DNA of 64,000 bases from the NCBI GenBank assembly GCA_013141015.1, contig JABFRT010000027.1, forward strand, positions 1-64,000, in the 5' to 3' direction. Origin of the DNA: Hyphomicrobium sp. (GTDB taxonomy: Bacteria > Pseudomonadota > Alphaproteobacteria > Rhizobiales > Hyphomicrobiaceae). A program made the position numbers and the translations under genes. The notes below the pieces were generated by a model. That model ran no database searches. It was not told the DNA's origin and saw only the letters and a list, made by a program, of their open reading frames with translations. Shown in pieces: positions 57,582 to 64,000 of the stretch. Position 1 is the stretch's first letter. The number at the start of each line of letters is the position of its first letter.

Positions 57582-57764
57582 TGTTTAGCCCTAGCTTGTG
57601 CTGAAAATTTACAGCAAATGATCGCATTCGTTGAGCCTATGCGGATATGCAACGAGGTGTTAAAGCCTCTTAGGGCACATATGCAACGGCCTTCGCATAA
57701 GCGTCATGCTGTCCCGCCGCCGCCGCCTTGTGTGGAAGCGCATGAACCATCATAATCCGGTCCC

Positions 57765-58388
57765 ATGAAACTGAATTCGAAACTGTTCGACAGCATCCGC
57801 GTCTCCGGCAAGAAGGACGCCACGCCGACGCGTGACCGGTCACCGCCGTGCCAGTGGAAAGGCTGTGAAAAGCCCGGGCCCCACCGCGCGCCGATGGGCC
57901 GAGGGCGCGATGGCGAGTTCTATAACTTCTGCATCGACCACGTTCGCCAGTACAACCACAGCTACAATTACTTCGACGGCATGAGCGACGTCGAGGTTGA
58001 CGAGTTCCGCAAGGATGCGATCACCGGTCACAGGCCAACCTGGAAATCCGGCGCTAACGCCTGGGCGCACGGCACGCGCGACGATGGCCGGGCTGCTGAA
58101 GCCGCCGGCCGCGTCGGCCCGCAGGCCACCCGTGGTCCGCGCGTTTACAGGTCGTCGCGCGCCGCCACATCGCCCGAATACCGCCGCCAGTTAAAGCCGC
58201 TGGAGCGCAAATCGCTGCGGGTCATGGATCTCAAGGACGATGCCAGCAAGGAAGACATCAAGACCAAGTTCAAGGAACTGGTGAAGCTGCACCACCCGGA
58301 CGCCAACGGCGGCGACAGCCGGTCTGAGGAAAAGTTGCGCGAGATCATCCAAGCCTATAATCATTTGAAGCAGGTTGGACTGGTCTAA
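57765..58388 (+). CDS. DnaJ-domain protein with N-terminal Cys motif
   Basis: A 207-residue protein. The J domain is at the C-terminus (about 150-207: [28 protein letters not shown] with the HPD tripeptide, [12 protein letters not shown]), so it can stimulate a DnaK/HscA-type Hsp70. The N-terminal part carries a conserved Cys/His motif ([15 protein letters not shown], then [12 protein letters not shown]), which could bind zinc. The Gly/Phe and central zinc domains of true DnaJ are absent. The cobS gene follows 83 bases on, a common neighbourhood in this order. Confidence 0.88.
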   Translation: MKLNSKLFDSIRVSGKKDATPTRDRSPPCQWKGCEKPGPHRAPMGRGRDGEFYNFCIDHVRQYNHSYNYFDGMSDVEVDEFRKDAITGHRPTWKSGANAWAHGTRDDGRAAEAAGRVGPQATRGPRVYRSSRAATSPEYRRQLKPLERKSLRVMDLKDDASKEDIKTKFKELVKLHHPDANGGDSRSEEKLREIIQAYNHLKQVGLV

Positions 58389-58471
58389 AGCACCATAACC
58401 ACCCTATCATGATCCGGGCGCATACAGCAGCGTCCCGCGACGCCCACTCGAAAGCCGGGACGATATTATTT

Positions 58472-59476
58472 ATGCGCACGCCCACCAGCGCCGCCACCAG
58501 CGCGCAGCCAACCTTGATGCCGGACATGAAGCTCTCTGTCCGCCAGGTGTTCGGCATCGACAGCGATCTCGAAGTGCCGGCCTATTCGAAGGCTGATGAG
58601 CATGTGCCGGATCTCGATGCCGACTATCAGTTCAACCGTGACGTGACGCTGGCTATACTCGCTGGCTTCAAGCACAACCGGCGCGTGATGATCCAAGGAT
58701 ATCACGGCACCGGTAAATCAACCCACATCGAGCAGGTCGCGGCGCGCCTCAACTGGCCATGCGTGCGCGTCAACCTCGACAGCCACGTTTCCCGAATTGA
58801 TCTGGTCGGCAAGGACGCGATTGTTCTGAAAGACGGCAAGCAGATCACTGAGTTCAAGGAAGGTATTCTTCCCTGGGCGCTGCAGAACAATATCGCGCTG
58901 TGCTTTGATGAGTATGATGCTGGCCGCCCGGACGTGATGTTCGTGATCCAGCGCGTGCTTGAAGTGTCCGGCAAGCTGACGCTGCTCGACCAATCTAAAG
59001 TCATCAAGCCGCATCCGGCGTTCCGCTTATTCGCGACCACCAACACCATTGGCTTGGGCGACACCTCGGGCCTCTATCACGGCACCCAGCAGATCAACCA
59101 GGGCCAGATGGACCGCTGGTCGATTGTCGCGACGCTCAACTATCTGCCGCACGACGACGAAGCGCGCATCGTGCTCTCCAAGGTCAAGTCGTATGGCAAA
59201 TCGGACGACAAGAAGAAGCAGATCTCGAACATGGTTCGCGTCGCCGACCTGACGCGCTCGGCCTTCATCAACGGCGATCTCTCGACCGTCATGAGCCCGC
59301 GCACGGTCATCACCTGGGCCGAGAACGCCGAGATCTTCAATGACATCGGATTCGCATTCCGCGTCACGTTCCTCAACAAGTGCGACGAACTCGAAAAGCC
59401 GCTGGTCGCCGAGTTCTATCAACGCTGCTTCGGCGAAGAACTGCCGGAGAGTACCGCGAATGTCGCGCTGAGTTGA
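58472..59476 (+). CDS. cobS: Aerobic cobaltochelatase subunit CobS
   Basis: The AAA+ ATPase subunit of the CobN-CobS-CobT complex that inserts cobalt into hydrogenobyrinic acid a,c-diamide in aerobic vitamin B12 synthesis. The 334-residue protein starts at the ATG of 58472 ([20 protein letters not shown]). Walker A is GYHGTGKST, Walker B is [10 protein letters not shown], and [20 protein letters not shown] with [14 protein letters not shown] are family signatures. The in-frame sequence upstream to 58409 lacks family character. cobT lies about 1.8 kb downstream, separated by two other genes and repeats; in many relatives the two are adjacent. CobN is not in the window. Confidence 0.95.
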   Translation: MRTPTSAATSAQPTLMPDMKLSVRQVFGIDSDLEVPAYSKADEHVPDLDADYQFNRDVTLAILAGFKHNRRVMIQGYHGTGKSTHIEQVAARLNWPCVRVNLDSHVSRIDLVGKDAIVLKDGKQITEFKEGILPWALQNNIALCFDEYDAGRPDVMFVIQRVLEVSGKLTLLDQSKVIKPHPAFRLFATTNTIGLGDTSGLYHGTQQINQGQMDRWSIVATLNYLPHDDEARIVLSKVKSYGKSDDKKKQISNMVRVADLTRSAFINGDLSTVMSPRTVITWAENAEIFNDIGFAFRVTFLNKCDELEKPLVAEFYQRCFGEELPESTANVALS

Positions 59477-59494
59477 GGTGGGATAAATTCGATT

Positions 59495-60178
59495 ATGGCA
59501 CTCATCCGCCCGCCGCGCTTTGACGAGTGGCTGGAGTGCTACTTCGCGCCATACGACAACGTGAATAGTCCGTGGGAGCGGTTTCCTAATGAGGACTGGC
59601 CGGTCTTTAGGGGAAGTCACGAAGAAATCGTCGATTTGTTCACCTACACAATGCAAACTTCCGGAAATCAGTTGCTGAAGTTTAGCAACCACCAACTCGG
59701 AAATGGCCTCACGATTTTGCTTGATGGACAATATGGTGGTCCTGCTCGCATCGCGGCAAATGGCAATGTTAGTCTTGAGAAAAAAATCGAGGCACTAAAA
59801 TCGGTCGAGGCACTTTATCGGGATTGCCTTACGCCCCGGGCGCCTGCGGTTCTTGGGCATCTTGACGAGCCGGGAAATTGCCCGCCTCTGAGCTATATCT
59901 GCTACATGCTCTGGGATGAATCTCCGTTCGGCTATTGGGAAGAACGGCGCAACTCCGAACGTCTTTTCAATTTGAAGGTTGAAGTGATGAGTTCGGCGCT
60001 ATTCAGCTCAAATGATGCGGTGATCGAGAGTGGGCTGCATGGTCTCGGACACACGGTTTCCAGATGCAAAGCTCCCGCTATTGCCGCCATTGACCGTTTC
60101 ATCGAGTCGCGTGGCGGCCACGTCCGTGACGAACTGATCACCTATGCGCTTCAAGCCCGCACGGGAGTGATTCAGTAG
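59495..60178 (+). CDS. Protein of unknown function between cobS and cobT
   Basis: A 227-residue, probably cytoplasmic protein (no signal peptide or long hydrophobic helix). It starts MALIRPPRFDEWLECYFAPY, 18 bases after cobS. Acidic N-terminal half, with EDWPVFRGSHEEIVDLFTYT; the second half reads LGHLDEPGNCPPLSYICYML and IESGLHGLGHTVSRCKAPAI and could be a short helical repeat. I do not recognise the family. Its codon use looks less GC-biased than its neighbours (for example aat, aaa and att are frequent between 59640 and 59800), which suggests later acquisition. It is in line with cobS for transcription. Confidence 0.75.
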   Translation: MALIRPPRFDEWLECYFAPYDNVNSPWERFPNEDWPVFRGSHEEIVDLFTYTMQTSGNQLLKFSNHQLGNGLTILLDGQYGGPARIAANGNVSLEKKIEALKSVEALYRDCLTPRAPAVLGHLDEPGNCPPLSYICYMLWDESPFGYWEERRNSERLFNLKVEVMSSALFSSNDAVIESGLHGLGHTVSRCKAPAIAAIDRFIESRGGHVRDELITYALQARTGVIQ

Positions 60179-60191
60179 CAGCCCTTCACTT

Positions 60192-60212
60192 CCCCTCCCC
60201 AGCGGGGAGGGG
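60192..60212. repeat. C/G-rich hairpin repeat
   Basis: A perfect 9-bp stem (CCCCTCCCC and GGGGAGGGG) around a three-base loop, followed by more G-rich sequence. It resembles a diverged copy of the repeats at 34418-34466 and 61092-61271. Confidence 0.7.
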
Positions 60213-60272
60213 CAGGGGTGGGGAGAGGCCGGGAGACAGGTCTTAGCGGTTTCACTCCTAAACCTCCGCAAA

Positions 60273-60397
60273 TGTCATCCCGGGGCTTGTCCCCGGGAAC
60301 CATCGGGCCGCAAATTCAGGCTGTTGAGATTGCTGCCATCGTAGCCGGTTCCGAGCGTGAGGTGGAATGGATCCCGGGGACAAGCCCCGGGATGACA
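60273..60397. repeat. 125-bp element with 26-bp perfect inverted ends
   Basis: Arms 60273-60298 and 60372-60397 are perfect inverted copies, and each arm is itself nearly palindromic (CCCGGGG, five bases, CCCCGGG). The 73-base centre has no coding potential. Related CATCCCGGG-type repeats are common in genomes of this order. It carries no transposase, so it would be a non-autonomous element. Confidence 0.85.
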
Positions 60398-60602
60398 CTG
60401 TGAGTGTGTGCTGAGCTCAAACCTGCAACGCTCTTTGCCTCACCCACCGCTGTTTGTTTTGCCGCCTGCGCGGCGGGCCCCTCGCCGTGAGGGGAGGGGG
60501 AATAAGCGGCGCGTGCCATAACTGTCCCCTCCGGCACAGCGGCTCGCCGAGCATCGCTGCACATTGCATCGGACATTCAGTCCGAACTCTGTGAGGTGCC
60601 CC

Positions 60603-60962
60603 ATGCTCAAAGCCATCCGTTGGTTTGTTGTTGTCATCGCTATGGTCATTTGGAGCGGCGTTTCCGTCGCGGGTCTTGGGATTGCGGTTGCCCGCGCGGC
60701 GCTGCCGGCCTCCAAGTGCATCGTGACCCAAGCGCAGATCGACACGCTGCAACTTGAAAAAATGTCCTACGCGGATGTCAGCGCCAAACTCGGTTGCGAC
60801 GGCGTTTTGAAACAGCGCCAGGACTATGGCGGCAAAATCGTCATCGAAGACTATTCCTGGCGCGGCGACGCCTGGCCCTACGCCCGCTTCGACGGCCATT
60901 TCATCAATGGCGTGCTGCACGGCACCGACGTGCGCTGGCTGACACTCAATTTGGAGTGGTGA
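60603..60962 (+). CDS. Small secreted protein with BLIP/BamE-like fold
   Basis: A 119-residue protein starting MLKAIRWFVVVIAMVIWSGV, with a Sec signal peptide (hydrophobic residues about 6-33, cut near ARA). The mature part reads CIVTQAQIDTLQLEKMSYAD, VSAKLGCDGVL and IEDYSWRGDAWPYARFDGHF; the 'QxxxxxxMSYADVxxxLG.G' pattern ending in a W-rich strand is like the beta-lactamase-inhibitor-protein/BamE-like fold. Two Cys could form a disulfide. Ligand and role unknown. It stands alone between repeats, in the same direction as cobS and cobT. The frame is open 13 codons upstream without a signal-like start. Confidence 0.72.
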   Translation: MLKAIRWFVVVIAMVIWSGVSVAGLGIAVARAALPASKCIVTQAQIDTLQLEKMSYADVSAKLGCDGVLKQRQDYGGKIVIEDYSWRGDAWPYARFDGHFINGVLHGTDVRWLTLNLEW

Positions 60963-61320
60963 CGCATTCCCCCTCACTGCCGTCCTTAGGGCGGCGGTAA
61001 AAGGGGCTTAAGGGCCGCTGCAAAAAACGAGCGACAGACGGCCTCGTAGCCTGTAAAAATCACGCCTGAAGCATTTTCGGCTCATATGGAATCGCGTGCA
61101 CTTCCTTCTCCCTTGGGGAGAAGGTGGACCGCCCGGCGCGCAGGCGCTAAGGCAAGGCGGACCGGATGAGGGGCTGGCCTCAGCACGCTTGGTGCAGTAA
61201 GCCCCTCACCTGTCGCCCAAGACTTGGGCGCTACCGCGCCGGGGCGACATCCTCTCCCCAAGGGAGAGGAAAGTGCAGCTGTTCCGGTTTGATGCCGATC
61301 AGCGTGAGATTGCACGAGAC
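60963..61320. other. Repeat-rich region upstream of cobT
   Basis: 358 bases without a gene. Most of it is two copies of a REP-like repeat in opposite orientation (61092-61271). The cobT ribosome site should be in the last 50 bases. Confidence 0.6.
61092..61271. repeat. Two head-to-head copies of a REP-like repeat
   Basis: The left copy starts CCTTCTCCCTTGGGGAGAAG and ends near GGATGAGGGGCT; the right copy runs in reverse from AGCCCCTCACCTGTCG to CTCTCCCCAAGGGAGAGG. Each end is itself a hairpin. The whole makes a long imperfect palindrome ending 50 bases before the chosen cobT start. Confidence 0.8.
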
Positions 61321-63309
61321 ATGGCCACACCTCCGACCAAACGCAAAGAAGCACCAAGCGAACCGATGAAGCGCGTGCTGGCGCCGGCTATGCGCGCAAT
61401 CGCGGGTGAAGCGGAACTTGATGTATCGTTTGGACCCGGCAAACCGGAAGTTACCGGCCACGCAGCCCAGCTGACGGACATCCCGCGTGCACCAACGCCG
61501 AAAGACATCGCGGTGCTGCGCGGTTGGGCCGATAGCCTCGCGCTGAACATTGGTTGCCATGACGCCAAGATCCATCGCCGTCTCGCGCCGCCGCCAGGTC
61601 CGGCCCGCACCGTGTTCGAAGCCGCGGAAAAGGCGCGCGTCGAAGCGCTCGGCGCCACGCGCATGCCGGGCATGGCCATGAATCTGACCGCGAAGATTGA
61701 GGATCACTACGGCCACGGCCGATTTAAGAATGTCAAAGACCGGCTGGAAGCGCCGCTTGACGATGCGTTGGCGCTGCTGATCCGCGAACGGCTGACGGGT
61801 CTCGCCCCGCCGGAAAGCACCAAAGGCATGATCGACATCTGGCGGCCGATTATTGAATCGCGCGGCGCCAAGCTTCTGAAAAAAATCGAGACCCAGCCGG
61901 AAAATCAGGAGCTGTTTGCGCGCCAGATTCGCGATCTGTTGAAAATCCTGCACATGGCCGACGATCTCGATCATCAGGACCCCGAAAACAGCGAAGACAA
62001 GAGCGAAGAAAATGTCGGTGAAGGTGGCGCGGAGGAATCCGAACAGCCGCAGGATGAGGCATCAGACGGGCAGGATAAGCCCGAGGATGACCAGCAGTCG
62101 GACGGTGATTTGTCCGACACAGAAGAAATGACGGACGCCGGCGAAGTCGACGATAGCGACATGGACGACAGCGCGATTGACGAGGACGATGCGCCGTCGC
62201 CCTGGCGGCCGAATACCAACATTCTCGATAACCCCGAGGCGTTCGGCTACAAGACGTTTACGCGTGCTTATGACGAAGAAATCGCCGCTGAAGAATTATC
62301 GACGCCGGAAGAACTGGAGCGGTTGCGCGCGTTCCTCGATAAGGAATTGAAGACGCTCGCGGCTGTGGTCTCGCGTCTCGCCAATAAACTGCAACGCAAG
62401 CTCTTAGCCCAGCAAAATCGGGGTTGGGACTTCGATCTTGATGAAGGCGTGCTGGACGCGGCGCGGCTGACGCGCATCATCACCGACCCGATGCACGCGC
62501 TGTCGTTCAAGCGCGAGCGCGATACCGATTTCCGCGATACCGTGGTCACGCTGCTACTCGATAATTCGGGGTCCATGCGTGGCCGCCCCATCATGGTCGC
62601 GGCCTGCTGCGCTGATATCCTGGCGCGCACGCTGGAGCGTTGCGGCGTCAAAGTCGAAATCCTAGGCTTCACCACCAAAGCCTGGAAGGGTGGGCAGTCT
62701 CGCGAGGAGTGGCTGGCGGCGGGTAAGCCGTCGGGTCCTGGCCGTCTCAATGATTTGCGGCACATCATCTACAAGACGGCGGATGCGCCGATGCGCCGGG
62801 CCAAGAATTCGCTGGCGCTGATGATGCGCGAAGGATTGCTCAAAGAGAACATCGACGGCGAGGCGCTGGCCTGGGCGCATGGCCGTTTGGTCAACCGGCC
62901 AGAACAGCGCCGCATTCTGATGATGATCTCGGATGGTGCACCGGTCGATGATTCAACCTTGTCCGTCAATTCCGGCAGTTATCTGGAGCAGCACTTGCGC
63001 CAAGTCATCCACGAAATCGAAAACAAATCGCCGGTTGAACTGATCGCTATCGGCATCGGCCATGATGTGACCCGCTATTACCGGCGCGCAGTGACGATCA
63101 CGGACGCCTCGGAACTTGCAGGCGCCATCACCGAAAAGCTGGTGGAGCTGTTTGAGGAAGACGCGCCTGTGAAGGGGGGCCATCTTCGGCAAGCAGCAAA
63201 CGGCGCGTTCATTGATGCACGCGCAGTCACAGCGCATGCGCATCTTGACGGCCGCCTTTGCGAGCGCCGCCTCGCTTGCCTTTGGGTTCGCAGCGCCAGC
63301 GTTGGCTGA
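61321..63309 (+). CDS. cobT: Aerobic cobaltochelatase subunit CobT
   Basis: Partner of CobS and CobN in cobalt insertion. 662 residues from the ATG at 61321 ([20 protein letters not shown]). An N-terminal helical domain (about 1-210) is followed by a strongly acidic, low-complexity stretch (about 215-293, Asp/Glu/Ser) and a C-terminal von Willebrand A domain with the MIDAS motif in [13 protein letters not shown], then [20 protein letters not shown] and [20 protein letters not shown]. The frame is open to 61273, but the extra start lies in a repeat. After [14 protein letters not shown], where CobT should be near its end, about 45 further residues are read that overlap the signal peptide region of the next gene; this tail may be non-native. 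Confidence 0.94.
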   Translation: MATPPTKRKEAPSEPMKRVLAPAMRAIAGEAELDVSFGPGKPEVTGHAAQLTDIPRAPTPKDIAVLRGWADSLALNIGCHDAKIHRRLAPPPGPARTVFEAAEKARVEALGATRMPGMAMNLTAKIEDHYGHGRFKNVKDRLEAPLDDALALLIRERLTGLAPPESTKGMIDIWRPIIESRGAKLLKKIETQPENQELFARQIRDLLKILHMADDLDHQDPENSEDKSEENVGEGGAEESEQPQDEASDGQDKPEDDQQSDGDLSDTEEMTDAGEVDDSDMDDSAIDEDDAPSPWRPNTNILDNPEAFGYKTFTRAYDEEIAAEELSTPEELERLRAFLDKELKTLAAVVSRLANKLQRKLLAQQNRGWDFDLDEGVLDAARLTRIITDPMHALSFKRERDTDFRDTVVTLLLDNSGSMRGRPIMVAACCADILARTLERCGVKVEILGFTTKAWKGGQSREEWLAAGKPSGPGRLNDLRHIIYKTADAPMRRAKNSLALMMREGLLKENIDGEALAWAHGRLVNRPEQRRILMMISDGAPVDDSTLSVNSGSYLEQHLRQVIHEIENKSPVELIAIGIGHDVTRYYRRAVTITDASELAGAITEKLVELFEEDAPVKGGHLRQAANGAFIDARAVTAHAHLDGRLCERRLACLWVRSASVG

Positions 63310-64000
63310 CATCAAGCCAAGCCCGCGCGAGTTGGAGCCGCAGGACATTGCCATCACCGCCGTCCCGTTGACGTCGTTCAGCCGGACCAGCAGCGGCACG
63401 CGCTTCGGCCAACTCGATTTTATCGGCGGCTTAGTTTTGACCGCGCCGGACTCGCGCTTTTTTGGCGGCTGGTCCGGATTGGCGCTTGATGGTGACGGTA
63501 AATCCTTCGTATCCGTTTCCGACAGCGGCGTGTGGCTGACGGGTAAAATCGCCTATGCCAACGGCGTCCCGTCAACGATCACAGACGCGCGCATCGGGCC
63601 GTTGTTGGCGCTCGACGGCAATACGCTGAAACGCAACCGCGACCGCGATGCGGAAGCGGTGGCGCTGGTCAGCGGCACGGTCCGCAACGGGTCGATGATT
63701 GTCAGTTATGAACAGAACAGCCGCCTCGTGCGCTATGACGTGACGCGCGACGGGTTTTCGACCGCGCGCAGCCTTTTGGAAAAGCCGAAGAGTGCTGCCG
63801 GTATGCGCCGCAACAGCGGCTATGAGGCGATGACCGTGATGAAGGGCGGGCCTTACAAAGGTAACGCCATCGCGATCTCGGAACGCTTCTACGACAAGGC
63901 CCGCAATCACACCGGCTGGATCTGGACAGCGCAGGGCCCGCAAGTTTTTCATCTGACCAACATCGGCGATTTCGACGTCACCGATATCGCGAGCCTGGAT
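63236..64000 (+). CDS. Secreted phytase-like esterase (3' partial)
   Basis: The frame is open from the ATG at 63236 ([20 protein letters not shown]) to the window end; an in-frame ATG at 63215 would add seven residues. A Sec signal peptide ends near ALA-DIKP. The following [20 protein letters not shown], then [57 protein letters not shown] and ISERFYDK match the 'esterase-like activity of phytase' family, a predicted beta-propeller. The 255 codons present are the N-terminal part. Its start lies within the last 75-95 bases of cobT in another frame, so the two are translationally close; genes of this family follow cobT in other Hyphomicrobiales. Confidence 0.85.
   Translation, partial: MRILTAAFASAASLAFGFAAPALADIKPSPRELEPQDIAITAVPLTSFSRTSSGTRFGQLDFIGGLVLTAPDSRFFGGWSGLALDGDGKSFVSVSDSGVWLTGKIAYANGVPSTITDARIGPLLALDGNTLKRNRDRDAEAVALVSGTVRNGSMIVSYEQNSRLVRYDVTRDGFSTARSLLEKPKSAAGMRRNSGYEAMTVMKGGPYKGNAIAISERFYDKARNHTGWIWTAQGPQVFHLTNIGDFDVTDIASLD

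Larger units (their letters stand above)
60179..60602. other. Repeat-rich intergenic region (424 bases)
   Basis: It contains a C/G-rich hairpin repeat at 60192-60212, a 125-bp palindromic element at 60273-60397 and another short C/G hairpin (CCCCTC/GAGGGG) near 60480-60495. No gene was recognised. A promoter for the next small gene should lie near its end. Confidence 0.65.

Overview
The window is GC-rich, gene-dense chromosomal DNA from an alphaproteobacterium, most likely of the order Hyphomicrobiales (Rhizobiales). The reasons are gene content and order: a gcvT-gcvH-gcvP operon behind a tandem glycine riboswitch, a bioB-F-D-A-Z operon ending in the rhizobial-type bioZ, a parvulin isomerase gene divergent from secA, the run xerD / aroK-aroB / corC-like / bolA / dnaJ-like / cobS / cobT, and short palindromic intergenic repeats. 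The family cannot be fixed from sequence alone; Hyphomicrobiaceae is a guess. No rRNA, tRNA, CRISPR array, prophage or intact insertion sequence was seen.

Layout. 1-2139: the 3' part of an iron-sulfur/FAD oxidoreductase gene overlapping a secreted ankyrin-repeat gene. 2265-5102: an ApbE flavin transferase and an RTX-type repeat protein with four 99-residue tandem units. 5103-5958: no intact gene, but a possible frameshifted remnant. 5959-10279: an ABC export system (ATPase, FtsX-type permease, HlyD adaptor). 10362-18637: a zinc-peptidase-like gene divergent from a three-gene unit (transglutaminase/DUF2126 protein, ATP-grasp/alpha-E fusion, second transglutaminase), probably a peptide- or amide-ligase system of unknown product. 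18700-23378: glycine cleavage system with riboswitch. 23768-24538: outer-membrane beta-barrel protein. 24614-29684: biotin operon. 30045-36758: small housekeeping genes (nitrilase-like amidase, glutaredoxin, comF, NDUFAF5-like methyltransferase, Nudix hydrolase, thiopurine methyltransferase, argJ, parvulin isomerase).

37229-45138: secA, a UPF0114 membrane protein, three tandem L,D-transpeptidases and accA. 45321-50464: a POT-family peptide transporter, a two-gene polysaccharide unit and a flavin-binding split-barrel protein. 50713-57581: xerD with two envelope genes, a fused shikimate kinase/3-dehydroquinate synthase, a CorC-like membrane protein and bolA. 57765-64000: dnaJ-like gene, cobS and cobT (cobalt insertion for vitamin B12), with an unknown gene, a small secreted protein gene and several palindromic repeats between cobS and cobT, then the start of a phytase-like esterase gene.

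The least understood parts are the transglutaminase/ATP-grasp cluster, the three tandem L,D-transpeptidases, the RTX/ApbE pair and the repeat-rich interval between cobS and cobT. All functional calls rest on motif recognition by eye; no database search was run.
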